From Acidimicrobiia bacterium (GTDB lineage Bacteria > Actinomycetota > Acidimicrobiia > Acidimicrobiales > MedAcidi-G1): a stretch of DNA of 64,000 bases. Position numbers and translations under genes: made by a program. Below are positions 8,725 to 17,196 of this stretch, one piece after another (within the stretch, counting starts at the first letter, position 1; each line of letters starts with the position of its first letter). Location: assembly GCA_012959995.1 (NCBI GenBank), contig DUCC01000002.1, forward strand, positions 109,377 to 173,376, written 5' to 3'. The notes beneath the pieces were generated by a model. The model had not been told where the DNA came from and did no database searches. It saw nothing but the letters and a program-made list of their open reading frames with translations.

Positions 8725-9924
8725 ATGCAGGTTGATGTAGCAATTGTGGGTGGTGGGCCCGCCGGGTCGGCGGCCGCTATCACCTTGGCTCAAGCCGGTC
8801 GGTCGGTTTTGCTGATCGATAAGGCCATTTCACCCCGAGACAAATGCTGCGGTGATGGCCTCACTGCCTTAGCGCTGCGCCTCAGCGAACAACTCGGCCT
8901 TGACCCCGCCACCTTAAGCAACTGGCAAACTGTAGATCGGGCTATTTTGCATTGGGCCGACGACCGCACCGCTAATTGTCCGCTTCCTCAAAATAGTGGG
9001 CAGTTTGCCGCAGCGGTCCCTCGGTCCGAATACGACCATGCCTTACTTAATTTAGCTAAAAGGGCAGGAGCGACGGTTAAAGAGGGCCATTCACTCACTG
9101 CTCTTTCGCTTGACAATAACGGTGCGGTGTTGACCGTTGATGGCCTTGACCCCATTGCAGCAAGGTCGGTTATTGCCGCTGACGGCATGTGGTCAGCCAC
9201 CCGTCGTTTGCTTGATTTGGGTGAGAAAAATTATCGTGGAGATTCGCATGGTTTTCGCCAGTATGTAAGCCAGGTCGGCCCGGCAGCGCGGGATTTACAT
9301 ATTTGGTTTGAACCCGACCTTCTGCCGGGCTACGCCTGGAGTTTTCCCTTGCCCAACCAGCGAGCCAACGTTGGTTTTGGTATTTTACGCGGCGGTCGTG
9401 TATCGGTAGGAGACTCGGGTCGCCTTTGGGAACAACTCATGGGTCGCCCTTCTATTCGTTCGGTCCTCGGGGACCAAGCGATACCAGAAGACCGGCGAAC
9501 TGCTTGGCCTATTCCGGCCCGAATCACTACCGCCGTGCTCTCGCATGGCCCAGTACTTTTTGTCGGCGATGCAGCCAAAGCCACCGATGCTCTCACCGGA
9601 GAAGGCATCGGCCAAGCGTTGCTCACCGGCATACTCGCCGCCGAAAGCATCGTGGCGCATCAGGAACGCTCCGAAATTGCTCTGGCTTACCAAAACACGG
9701 TACGTCAACATCTGGCAGCAGATCACCGGATGTCGATCGCTTTGCAGCGCTTGATAACCTCGCCGATGGCCACCCGGAACCTCTTGGGGTTAGTGGGCTC
9801 TACCGCATGGACGAGAAGAAATTTTGCCCGCTGGATGTTTGAGGACTACCCGCGGGCTTTGTTAACTACTCCTCGGCGCTGGCGGCCGGGGACTTTTTCG
9901 GCTCCCGGGGCTTACCGGAGTTAG
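8725..9924 (+). CDS. FAD-dependent oxidoreductase, geranylgeranyl reductase family
   Basis: 399 residues. The N-terminal Rossmann motif is IVGGGPAGSAAA (about 7-18), followed by LIDK. An internal DGMWSATRR segment and the C-terminal VGDAAKATDALTGEGIG match the PHBH-fold geranylgeranyl reductase group, which reduces isoprenoid chains of lipids or quinones. In actinobacteria the family includes menaquinone side-chain reductases; that specific role is only a possibility here. Stand-alone gene upstream of a PAP2 phosphatase; the pairing could be consistent with lipid-linked isoprenoid metabolism. Confidence 0.8.
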   Translation: MQVDVAIVGGGPAGSAAAITLAQAGRSVLLIDKAISPRDKCCGDGLTALALRLSEQLGLDPATLSNWQTVDRAILHWADDRTANCPLPQNSGQFAAAVPRSEYDHALLNLAKRAGATVKEGHSLTALSLDNNGAVLTVDGLDPIAARSVIAADGMWSATRRLLDLGEKNYRGDSHGFRQYVSQVGPAARDLHIWFEPDLLPGYAWSFPLPNQRANVGFGILRGGRVSVGDSGRLWEQLMGRPSIRSVLGDQAIPEDRRTAWPIPARITTAVLSHGPVLFVGDAAKATDALTGEGIGQALLTGILAAESIVAHQERSEIALAYQNTVRQHLAADHRMSIALQRLITSPMATRNLLGLVGSTAWTRRNFARWMFEDYPRALLTTPRRWRPGTFSAPGAYRS

Positions 9925-9952
9925 AAAACTCGCCTTTGGTGCTTTCGGCTCG

Positions 9953-9958
9953 TACGCT
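9953..9958 (+). promoter_or_regulatory. Predicted -10 element (TACGCT) for the PAP2 phosphatase gene
   Basis: TACGCT, six bases, then ATG at 9965. An ATG at 9960 lies in another frame and would be too close to the hexamer. Confidence 0.45.
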
Positions 9959-9964
9959 TATGAA

Positions 9965-10564
9965 ATGGCTGAAGTGCACCAAATGTTTCCTGCTGACCCG
10001 GCAGACGAGTTCGAACCAATGGAATCCTCCGTTGGTCACCCCTTGGGGCCGGTTGGAGATGCTTTAGATAATGCGGTGGACCGCCTTTGGGAGCCGTTAA
10101 GAGGGAACCCCACGTTGGATCGGGTTTTCTATACGGCCAGCGAGTTGGGCGACTTTAGCCTGCTCTGGCATATCGCCGGTCTTTCTCAGGGGCTTACCCG
10201 CCGCAACGGCCACCGGAGTACTGTGCGACTCGCCCTGGCCTTAGGTGCTGAGTCAGCGCTGGTTAACGGGGCCATTAAGTCCATGTTTCACCGTGAACGC
10301 CCGGTGCATGAAGAAGAGCGCCCACATAATCTGCGTCAACCTTTGACCAGTAGTTTTCCTTCGGGGCATGCTTCGGCGGCTTTTATGGCAGCCACTTTGT
10401 TGAGCGAGCGTTCGAAAACTAAACCTTTATGGTTTGGGGCGGCCGCGGTGGTAGCGGTTTCTCGCCTTCATGTACGCATTCACCACGCCAGCGACGTGTT
10501 GGTAGGTGCCGGCATCGGCTTGACCTTAGGCAAGGTCATCAAAACCCTGATGCCTCGCCGTTAA
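9965..10564 (+). CDS. PAP2-superfamily membrane-associated phosphatase
   Basis: 199 residues. The three acid-phosphatase motifs are present: a Lys-x6-Arg-Pro motif in KSMFHRERP (about 100-108), SFPSGHASA (about 129-137) and SRLHVRIHHASD (about 164-175). The family dephosphorylates lipid phosphates such as undecaprenyl diphosphate or phosphatidic acid. Hydrophobic stretches flank motifs I and II, but membrane spanning is weaker than in typical six-helix members. The substrate cannot be read from sequence. Confidence 0.85.
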   Translation: MAEVHQMFPADPADEFEPMESSVGHPLGPVGDALDNAVDRLWEPLRGNPTLDRVFYTASELGDFSLLWHIAGLSQGLTRRNGHRSTVRLALALGAESALVNGAIKSMFHRERPVHEEERPHNLRQPLTSSFPSGHASAAFMAATLLSERSKTKPLWFGAAAVVAVSRLHVRIHHASDVLVGAGIGLTLGKVIKTLMPRR

Positions 10565-10584
10565 GCCAAGCTGAGGTCTCGTTT

Positions 10585-10776
10585 TTAGTTCAGCGGTGAA
10601 GCTTCAATATCTGCTTCGATGTCCGTTTCGGTGCTGGCGAGCAAAAGTCGAAGATCAAGCAAAAGGTCAGCAACTTCGGAAGTAGCCATAAGCTCTCGGC
10701 TTTTGGTGGTACCCAAGCCACGATCAATGATTGCTTTGAGTTCGTCGATGGTTACCGCATCTAATGTTTCGGTCAT
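10585..10776 (-). CDS. Small acidic protein of unknown function
   Basis: 63 residues, rich in Asp, Glu and Leu, with no Cys or hydrophobic segment. The ATG at 10776 is chosen because an AGGAG site stands five bases upstream; the frame stays open to 10824 but that extension has no ribosome site. The composition suggests a helical cytosolic protein. No family recognised. It is convergent with the PAP2 gene. Confidence 0.6.
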   Translation of the reverse strand: MTETLDAVTIDELKAIIDRGLGTTKSRELMATSEVADLLLDLRLLLASTETDIEADIEASPLN

Positions 10777-10865
10777 GTCAACTCCTCTTGGTTGGGTTCC
10801 TGTTCTGAGTTCACCATAGACCACCAGACGGCCAACGCGCGCTCAGCTATCCAAGAAAGATGTTT

Positions 10866-11828
10866 TTACTTTTGAGGAGCCAAAGAACGCATGGCCTCCA
10901 GGGGGTCAATGCCTCCAAAGGGCACGATGGCTAGCGCCGGAGTGGTTATTCCGTTGTCCATGTATTCAGCGATGCGGGCTCGGCATTGGTCGGGTGTTCC
11001 GTGTGCCACAAGGTCGTCAACGACTGACTCGGGGATCTCCGCTAACGCTCCTTTGCGGTCGCCGGCATCCCAACGTTCCCAATGGCTGCCCATTTCGTCG
11101 CTTCGTCCCATCCACTGGTGAAAGGCTTTATAAACCGGAACGTTTAAGTAGGCGGCGATGAGGTAGCGCGCCCCCGCCATTACTGCTTCTCGGTCTTCGC
11201 TGGGGCACACAAATATGCGGGCCACCACTTCACGGTCGGGGCCTTGTTCGTTGACAATGGCTGAAACTTTGGCTGCGTCTTTAGGAGAAAGCCAGTTAAC
11301 GATGGCGCCGTCAGATTCGCGTCCCGCCAAACGGAGCATGCCTTCACGCAAGGCCGCTATCAGCAAAGTGGGTTGCTGCTCGGGGGTTATGGCTAAACGA
11401 AATCCCTTGATGTTAAACGAATCGTATTCTTCGGTGACTTTTTCGCCGGTGAGCGCCGCTTTAAGAAAACGCACCGTGTCGCGTACCCGTTGGTAGGGCG
11501 CTTCGAAGGGCACGCTGTTCCAGTTTTCGACAATTACGTTAGACGACGACCCGATGCCAAAGGCCACTCGACCCGGGGCGGCGTCAGCCAGGGTGGCTGC
11601 GCTTTGAGCCATCAAAGCGGGGCTCCGGGTGTAGGCCGGCAAAATGGCGGTTCCCAGACGCAACTCGGGGGCCCAGGCAGCAGCCAAGGCTAGGGGAGTC
11701 AAGCCATCAGCACCGTTTGATTCAGCGGACCACACATCGGTATACCCAAGGTCTACTAACTCTCGGTACAGCGCTTGCTGGCTATGGAGCGGGCCCGGAA
11801 GGGGGATGGTGATGCCGTAGGGAGACAT
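10866..11828 (-). CDS. LLM-class F420-dependent oxidoreductase
   Basis: 320 residues with the luciferase-like TIM-barrel features of the F420 group: an N-terminal LYRELVDLGYTDVWSAE, the LAAAWAPELRLGTAILP segment, and APGRVAFGIGSSSNVIVE. These enzymes use coenzyme F420 to reduce or oxidise a wide range of substrates, so the reaction cannot be named. Monocistronic in appearance. The presence of cofC at 51.8 kb supports F420 rather than FMN as the cofactor. Confidence 0.85.
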   Translation of the reverse strand: MSPYGITIPLPGPLHSQQALYRELVDLGYTDVWSAESNGADGLTPLALAAAWAPELRLGTAILPAYTRSPALMAQSAATLADAAPGRVAFGIGSSSNVIVENWNSVPFEAPYQRVRDTVRFLKAALTGEKVTEEYDSFNIKGFRLAITPEQQPTLLIAALREGMLRLAGRESDGAIVNWLSPKDAAKVSAIVNEQGPDREVVARIFVCPSEDREAVMAGARYLIAAYLNVPVYKAFHQWMGRSDEMGSHWERWDAGDRKGALAEIPESVVDDLVAHGTPDQCRARIAEYMDNGITTPALAIVPFGGIDPLEAMRSLAPQK

Positions 11829-11887
11829 GATTTTCCAAACATTAGACAGTGGGTCTTAGTATCTTGCCACGCCACGAGGGGCTGCGG

Positions 11888-12685
11888 TTAGTCGAGGCGG
11901 CGGTATTGACAGGTTTGGCTTGCTGTGGCCAAGAGTTCTCGGTTTTCTGACCACAGGTGCACCGTTCCGTGGGCGTACCCGTGGGTAAGGCTGCCGATGC
12001 GTACGTCTACCAGTATCCATTCGGTGGGCACCGGGTGTACAACCCGCAGGGTGTTGTCGAGGCTGCGTCCGCCACCGAGGCCGCCGCCCACGGCATCTCG
12101 GCCTCCCCAGGTTACGTAGTCGCCGAGCACCGCAAGAAAAGCCGGGTCTACCTCACGGTGGTCGGGCACTCGCACCCACATAGCGACGCGGCCGTCATCC
12201 ATGGCCGGATCTTCTGGTTTAACGCGGCCACGTACTATGCGCCGCTCAAGATTGTTAGAAACCGAGCGCACATCTACCCGTTGGGGAAACACCGGACAGT
12301 CCAGGGGGTCGGGGGCTTCGGGAGGAGTAGCCCACACTCCAGATTTTCCTACGTCTCGACGACCGAGCGTGGCGAAAGCAGAAATAACTTCTCGTCCTTC
12401 GACTCGCCCCGTTACCCGGGCTTGGGTGGATTTATGTCCGACCGCCGTGAGTTCTACCTCAAGGTCAAGTTCATCGCCGGCTTGAGCGTGGGAAACGAAT
12501 TGTCCGGTAATCCAAACCAGAGGGCGTTCTGCTGCGGATTCAAGCACTCGCACGGCCGCTGCCAACCCGGTACCGCCGAAGAGATTGCCGTTGCTGGAAC
12601 ATTCATCTTGGGTGAGCGGGAGTATCCAATGATTTTGGTTATTGCCCCGTTGAAGACGGTCATTAAGGTAGGGGTGGCGTTGCAT
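11888..12685 (-). CDS. Acyl-CoA thioesterase, TesB-like double hot-dog protein
   Basis: 265 residues with two hot-dog repeats. The N-terminal half has the NLFGGTGLAAAVRVLES helix and ITGQFVSHAQAGDELDL; the C-terminal half has VLGDYVTWGGRDAVGGG and a closing strand with HLWSENRELLATASQ. The family hydrolyses acyl-CoA or keto-CoA thioesters in the cytosol. An in-frame stop lies just upstream of the ATG at 12685, so the start is fixed, though no clear ribosome site is seen. Confidence 0.75.
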   Translation of the reverse strand: MQRHPYLNDRLQRGNNQNHWILPLTQDECSSNGNLFGGTGLAAAVRVLESAAERPLVWITGQFVSHAQAGDELDLEVELTAVGHKSTQARVTGRVEGREVISAFATLGRRDVGKSGVWATPPEAPDPLDCPVFPQRVDVRSVSNNLERRIVRGRVKPEDPAMDDGRVAMWVRVPDHREVDPAFLAVLGDYVTWGGRDAVGGGLGGGRSLDNTLRVVHPVPTEWILVDVRIGSLTHGYAHGTVHLWSENRELLATASQTCQYRRLD

Positions 12686-12770
12686 CGGTTGATGATGCCT
12701 TCTTCAAGGGTTTTTGCCACTTTATGTACGCTTTTTCTTAATTGTCACACCCTTCGTTCATAATGAAGAT

Positions 12771-12950
12771 ATGAATGAACAACTCTATTTTTCACCGCTT
12801 CCTTCTTCCCGCTGGGGTCGTATTGACAAACGAACCCGGGCCATTGGTTTGGCGGGGGTCGCTCGAGCTCGAGCCGAGCTTCACCGACATCCCCACCCAG
12901 AGGCTGACCGGTTTCCCCCTAAACAGCCTGAAGAACCGAAAGTTTCATGA
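12771..12950 (+). CDS. Small basic protein, actinobacterial, unknown function
   Basis: 59 residues, Arg-rich, with a GRIDKRTRAIGLAGVARARAE core that looks like a single amphipathic helix. A CATAAT hexamer stands six bases before the ATG (12759-12764). Its TGA overlaps the ATG of the SNase-like lipoprotein gene (ATGA), so the two are translationally coupled. Function unknown. Confidence 0.6.
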   Translation: MNEQLYFSPLPSSRWGRIDKRTRAIGLAGVARARAELHRHPHPEADRFPPKQPEEPKVS

Positions 12951-13471
12951 AGCAGCAAACCTTTTTTATTGGCCTCGTGCTGGCCGCCACGATTACTGTT
13001 CTTTCTTCCTGTGGGCAAAATTCTTCGCCCGCTGGGTTGGGCACGGTCGTCGGGGTTATTGACGGCGACACCGTGGCTGTGGCCTTAGGTGACACCACCG
13101 AATCTGTTCGCCTGTTGGGCATTGATACCCCAGAAACGGTGCACCCTAATCGACCTCCTGAATGCTTCGGAAAGGAAGCCTCTGCTCGCCTTGCCTTGTT
13201 GCTTCCACCGGGTACCGCTGTCCTCTTGCATCGAGACGTTGAACCCCGCGATCATTATGGTCGATTGTTGGCTTACCTTGAGCGCCTTAACGATGGCCTC
13301 AACATCAATTTGGTACTGGTAGAACAAGGCTTTGCTGCCTCGCTTCATATTGAACCCAACGATGGGATGCGCCGCGATCTTGAGGCAGCGGAGAGCCGTG
13401 CCCGAGCGGATCAGCGTGGGCTCTGGGCAGTTTGTAACGGAAACCATGTGCCACTAGAAAAGTTTGGGTGA
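12947..13471 (+). CDS. Thermonuclease-like (SNase) lipoprotein
   Basis: 174 residues. A signal peptide ends in the lipobox LSSC with Cys22, so the mature protein is predicted to be lipid-anchored outside the membrane. The SNase domain follows: DGDTV, RLLGIDTPET and DHYGRLLAYLE supply the catalytic Arg, Asp/Glu and Arg of the staphylococcal-nuclease family. It probably degrades extracellular DNA or RNA for nutrients. Coupled to the upstream 59-residue ORF. Confidence 0.88.
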   Translation: MKQQTFFIGLVLAATITVLSSCGQNSSPAGLGTVVGVIDGDTVAVALGDTTESVRLLGIDTPETVHPNRPPECFGKEASARLALLLPPGTAVLLHRDVEPRDHYGRLLAYLERLNDGLNINLVLVEQGFAASLHIEPNDGMRRDLEAAESRARADQRGLWAVCNGNHVPLEKFG

Positions 13472-13501
13472 CCCGTGGTTTACCTCAAGGCTCTCTTCCG
13501 A

Positions 13502-13507
13502 TACGGT
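13502..13507 (+). promoter_or_regulatory. Predicted -10 element (TACGGT) for the YdjC-like gene
   Basis: TACGGT is followed by seven bases and GTG 13515. A TTTACC lies 17 bases upstream and could be the -35. This supports the shorter reading of the gene and a promoter inside the short gap after the nuclease gene. Confidence 0.5.
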
Positions 13508-13514
13508 TTCGGGG

Positions 13515-14345
13515 GTGAACACCCTCAACAGCCTCTTGGGATACCCATCTGAACAGCGTCTGCTCATTTTGACCGCTGACCAACTCGGCATGTGCCATGC
13601 CAGCAACATGGGGGTTTATCAAAGTATCCGCCAGGGGCCGGCTACCGGAGCCGGGCTTATGATGCCGGGTCCTTGGGCTCGCCACGCCGCTTCTCTTTAC
13701 CGGGGTGAATCTGTCGGGGTGCATTTAACGCTTAACGCTGAGTTGGATTGCTACCGGTGGCGAGCGATCACTCAAGCACCCAGTTTGTTGGATGGCGACG
13801 GAGGCTTTCCCCGCACCACCATTGACTTGTGGGACCACGCCGACCTTGACGAAACCCGCCGAGAGTGCCGTGCTCAACTTGAGCGCGCTATTTTGTGGGG
13901 TTTTGATGTCACCCATCTCAGCAGCCACTTGGGGGCTCTGCAAGACCGTCCGGAGTTTTTTGATGTCATGCTTGATTTAGCCGTGGACTTCAACCTGCCG
14001 CTTCGACTAGAGAGCCCAGAGGTTGAGTTGGCTGCCGGTTTTCCTTTTCGTTCTTTAGCGGCCGACGAAGGGATACTTTCTGTTGATCACCATCGCCGTC
14101 TGCTGTTAGCCAGCACCGCTCAGTTATTGGAGGTCTTAGAAAATCTGGCTCCGGGGGTCACCGAAGTAGCGATGCAACCGGCCATTGACACTCCAGAGCT
14201 TCGCCATTTATGCGCTGGCTGGGAACAACGGGTTAATCACGCGGCATTGCTTACCGCAGAATCCTCGCTGGTGGATGCGCTGAATAAACACGAGGTGATA
14301 ATGGTTACTTGGGCGCAGGTACGCGACGCCCAACGGGATAGTTAA
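13515..14345 (+). CDS. YdjC/ChbG-family carbohydrate deacetylase-like protein
   Basis: 276 residues. Metal-site motifs of the YdjC fold are visible: LILTADQLGMC with the catalytic Asp, VGVHLTLNAE and VTHLSSHLGA with the His ligands. ChbG removes an acetyl group from chitobiose and related sugars; the substrate here is unknown. The frame is open to 13464, but GTG 13515 is chosen because of the TACGGT element and because conservation begins there. The stop overlaps that of the convergent SCP2 gene by four bases (TTAA). Confidence 0.8.
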   Translation: MNTLNSLLGYPSEQRLLILTADQLGMCHASNMGVYQSIRQGPATGAGLMMPGPWARHAASLYRGESVGVHLTLNAELDCYRWRAITQAPSLLDGDGGFPRTTIDLWDHADLDETRRECRAQLERAILWGFDVTHLSSHLGALQDRPEFFDVMLDLAVDFNLPLRLESPEVELAAGFPFRSLAADEGILSVDHHRRLLLASTAQLLEVLENLAPGVTEVAMQPAIDTPELRHLCAGWEQRVNHAALLTAESSLVDALNKHEVIMVTWAQVRDAQRDS

Positions 14346-14737
14346 TCTTCAAGCTGCGTGTTTTGGGCTAACCCCGCAAGGGCTTGTGCCCAGGCTTCAC
14401 TGGCCCATACGGGCCGAAGGCGGTAAACAAACGCCGAGTAGTCGCCTTCAAATTTTACTAAACCCATCATGTAGGCATAGTCGGTATCGAGTTGGCCTTG
14501 AAACCATGCCACCGCATCGGGGTACTTAAAGGTAGCAATGACGTCTGCTTCGCCTTCGCGGCCCGGTATTACTTCTTTTACCTGCCCGTCAACAATCATT
14601 AGCCGGAATTGCACTTTGCCGTGCGGGGTACTGGTTACGGCAAAACGGATGCTGCCGGTTACCTCTTGTTGTTCAGGAAGGTCGTTGAGGGTTGGCCCGA
14701 GTTCTTGAACCCATGGTTCAGAAAGAAATGACGCCAT
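14342..14737 (-). CDS. SCP2-like sterol/lipid-carrier domain protein
   Basis: 131 residues. The pattern of a beta-hairpin around GKVQFRLMIVDGQVKEVIPG followed by DVIATFKYPDAVAWFQGQLD and GLVKFEGDYSAFV fits the SCP2 fold, which binds hydrophobic ligands. It directly follows mca (stop and start share one base), so the two form an operon. A link to a mycothiol or lipid pathway is only suggested by position. Confidence 0.65.
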   Translation of the reverse strand: MASFLSEPWVQELGPTLNDLPEQQEVTGSIRFAVTSTPHGKVQFRLMIVDGQVKEVIPGREGEADVIATFKYPDAVAWFQGQLDTDYAYMMGLVKFEGDYSAFVYRLRPVWASEAWAQALAGLAQNTQLED

Positions 14738-15624
14738 TAGTTACCTTCATTGTTGCGTAGCCCGGCGAACAAATCATCTTCATAAATTCCTTGTTTTATT
14801 TCGCCCAGTTTTGACCGTACTAACACATATTCGTCGTAAGGGTGAACAGTTCGGGCGTGTTCGTCGGGCAGGCCGAACCAAAAGGAAGAAGCGGGGTCTA
14901 TTTGTGTGGCGTGGGCTCGCAAAGCTTCGCCGCGCACTTCCCACCAGGGGCCGATATCTATTTGGGTGGTAATCAGGTGATCGCGAGATTCTCGTTTTTT
15001 GAACCACCATTCGTCGTAGGGAGATTCCAACCCGAGTTCGGTGAACTTGGCGTGCAGCGCTTCCATTCGGGTGCGTGACCACACCGTAAAATACAGTTTT
15101 GAGGGCTGCCATGGTTCACCTGCTTCGGGGTATTGCTCGGGGTCACCGGCGGCTTCGAAGGCCGGCAAAGTAATGTCATGCACCATGAGATGATCGGGAT
15201 GGTTGTAGCCCTTGCGTTCATCGGGGTAGGTGATGATGACTTGGGGTCGCTCGCGGCGAATAATTGCTACTAGTCGACCAACTGATTCTTCTAAAGGAGC
15301 GTTGGCGAAGGCTTCGGGGCGGGCGTTGTCTTCGCTATCAGTCATCCCTGAGTCGCGATAACCCAACATGACTACCTCGTCGTAGCCAATGATTCTGGCT
15401 GAGGCGGCGAGCTCTTCGGCACGCACAGCCTTCAGGTTTTCGATTACCTCTGGGCGGTCCATGGCCGGATTGAGAATGTCGCCGGCCTCTCCCCCGGTGC
15501 AGCACACCAATACCGAGCGGGCGCCTTCCGCTTGGTAACGGGCCACGGTAGAGGCCCCTTTTGAGGCTTCGTCATCGGGGTGGGCGTGAACGCTTAAAAG
15601 GCGTAGCGGCGGGAGGGCGTTCAT
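14737..15624 (-). CDS. mca: Mycothiol S-conjugate amidase
   Basis: 295 residues, LmbE/GlcNAc-PI deacetylase fold. The zinc motif AHPDDE is at residues 14-19 and the second His ligand sits in YNHPDHLMVHD. The CTGGEAGDILNPAMD segment and the HATQIDP motif near the C-terminus separate Mca from the shorter MshB. Mca cleaves mycothiol conjugates to release mercapturic acids and GlcN-Ins, a detoxification step in mycothiol-using actinobacteria. A TACCGT hexamer lies eight bases upstream of the ATG. Confidence 0.88.
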   Translation of the reverse strand: MNALPPLRLLSVHAHPDDEASKGASTVARYQAEGARSVLVCCTGGEAGDILNPAMDRPEVIENLKAVRAEELAASARIIGYDEVVMLGYRDSGMTDSEDNARPEAFANAPLEESVGRLVAIIRRERPQVIITYPDERKGYNHPDHLMVHDITLPAFEAAGDPEQYPEAGEPWQPSKLYFTVWSRTRMEALHAKFTELGLESPYDEWWFKKRESRDHLITTQIDIGPWWEVRGEALRAHATQIDPASSFWFGLPDEHARTVHPYDEYVLVRSKLGEIKQGIYEDDLFAGLRNNEGN

Positions 15625-15725
15625 GAGCGGCTACGGTATCGTCCACTTAGGCCATCTCGGGTGATCCGCTGAACACAACCCGGTTCTTTGGGTTAACCTG
15701 AGGGAGAGCTTCCAAGGAGGAACGC

Positions 15726-16178
15726 ATGGATCCCGAGGTATGGCGTTGGGTTTGGTTAGTGGCTGCCGCAACTTTTGTGGTGGGCGAAATCGTTACCGGG
15801 GCTTCCTTTTTCATTCTCCCTTTTGCCGTGGGCGCAGCAGTCGCTGCCGTTTTGGCTTTTGCTGGTGCTTCTGATTTTTGGCAATGGCTTGCTTTTGTTG
15901 GGGTTTCTTTGGCGTCTTTTGCTGCGGTACGCCCGTTGGTAAAGCACCTCAATCAAGGAACCAACCCCACTGGGGTGGGCGCTGACCGTCTTATCGGCGA
16001 AACCGGTGTGGTGGTGGCCGACCTTGATCCGCAAGCCGAGAAACTTGGGGCAGTCCGCATCGGACGCGAGGAATGGCCAGCGCAGGCCGCCGATGGGCAA
16101 CTCATTGTTTCCGGTTCCTCAATCGAAGTACTTGAAATCCAAGGCACACGAGCAATCGTGCGCACTATCAACAACTAA
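15726..16178 (+). CDS. NfeD-like membrane protein
   Basis: 150 residues. Two or three hydrophobic segments occupy about residues 1-70 and a soluble OB-fold-like domain follows (about 75-150, with GADRLIGETGVVVADLD and VRIGREEWPAQ). NfeD proteins partner SPFH proteins in membrane microdomains. A strong AAGGAGG ribosome site precedes the ATG. The SPFH gene starts 12 bases after its stop, the classic operon arrangement. Confidence 0.88.
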   Translation: MDPEVWRWVWLVAAATFVVGEIVTGASFFILPFAVGAAVAAVLAFAGASDFWQWLAFVGVSLASFAAVRPLVKHLNQGTNPTGVGADRLIGETGVVVADLDPQAEKLGAVRIGREEWPAQAADGQLIVSGSSIEVLEIQGTRAIVRTINN

Positions 16179-16190
16179 TTAGGAGTTTTC

Positions 16191-17135
16191 ATGGCTGCAG
16201 TAATTGTTCTCGGAGTTTTTGCTTTTGTTTTATTTATCTGGATGGCTTCGGGCATCAAGATCATTCGCCCCTACCAAAAAGGAGTTATCGAACAACTGGG
16301 TCGTTACAAAAATACCGTTGAACCTGGTTTAAAGTTCATTGTTCCTGTTTTTCAGTCCATGACCAAAATTGATATGCGGGAACGGGTTATTGATGTTCCG
16401 CCCCAAGAGGTCATCACCAAAGACAACGTAACGGTGACCGTTGATGCCGTCATCTACTACGAACCCACCGACGCCCAACGACTGATTTATAACGTGGCCA
16501 ACTTTGTTTTGGCCATCACCAAGTTGGCGCAAACTAACTTACGTAACGTCATTGGCGACATGTCGCTTGATTCCGCTTTGACTTCTCGAGATGTCGTCAA
16601 CGTGGCTTTGCGCGAGGTACTTGATGACGCCACCGACAAGTGGGGGGTGCGAGTGGTGCGGGTAGAGATTCAACGCATTGACCCGCCGGCTGACGTTATG
16701 CACGCCATGCATGAGCAAATGAAAGCGGAACGCACCCGGCGAGCGGTGGTGCTCGAAGCCGACGGGGTAAAGGAAGCCGCAATTACCCGGGCGGAAGGTG
16801 AGAAACAATCAGCCATCCTTACTGCAGAAGGAGTAAAGCAACAGGAAATCCTTCGAGCGGAGGGCGAGGCGCAAGCCATCGAAGCGGTAGCCGACGCAGA
16901 ACGCTACCGCCAAGACACGGTGGCCCAGGGTGAAGCTCTGGCTATTCGCAGCGTTTATGGTGCGATTCATGAGGGCGACCCCACCCCAGACTTGCTGGCT
17001 ATCAAATACCTTGAAACCTTAGGCACCATCGCTGACGGCCAAGCCACCAAGATTTTCTTGCCTGCTGAACTGAGCTCCACCATGGGCTCGTTAGGCGCCA
17101 TTGCCGAACTCTTCAACGGCGAAGACCCCGCCTAA
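16191..17135 (+). CDS. SPFH/Band 7 (stomatin/paraslipin-like) membrane-scaffold protein
   Basis: 314 residues. One N-terminal transmembrane segment (about 1-20), the SPFH domain (about 20-190; IIRPYQKGVIEQLGRY, YNVANFVLAITKLAQTNLRN) and an Ala/Glu-rich coiled coil (about 190-250). Members assemble cage-like rings in membrane microdomains together with NfeD. A TTAGGAG ribosome site precedes the ATG. Palindromic repeat copy 2 begins at the base after the stop codon. Confidence 0.92.
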   Translation: MAAVIVLGVFAFVLFIWMASGIKIIRPYQKGVIEQLGRYKNTVEPGLKFIVPVFQSMTKIDMRERVIDVPPQEVITKDNVTVTVDAVIYYEPTDAQRLIYNVANFVLAITKLAQTNLRNVIGDMSLDSALTSRDVVNVALREVLDDATDKWGVRVVRVEIQRIDPPADVMHAMHEQMKAERTRRAVVLEADGVKEAAITRAEGEKQSAILTAEGVKQQEILRAEGEAQAIEAVADAERYRQDTVAQGEALAIRSVYGAIHEGDPTPDLLAIKYLETLGTIADGQATKIFLPAELSSTMGSLGAIAELFNGEDPA

Positions 17136-17170
17136 GGTGTTTACCCGGGGTCAGACCCGGGGTAAACACC
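17136..17170. repeat. 35-bp near-perfect palindrome, GGGGTCAGACCC-core family, copy 2
   Basis: Arms of 17 bases with one mismatch around a central A at 17153; the outer arm is GGTGTTTACCC. It lies in the 61-base gap between the convergent SPFH and PhoU/TrkA_C genes and begins immediately after the SPFH stop codon. It could serve as a bidirectional terminator, but no U-tract follows on either strand. Confidence 0.85.
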
Positions 17171-17196
17171 TCGTCGCCCGGAAACGGTGACGGGGT

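Noticed and set aside
11957..12763. 268-codon open frame antisense to the thioesterase
   Set aside because: Lacks any family motif and begins inside the other gene; the thioesterase frame is clearly better.
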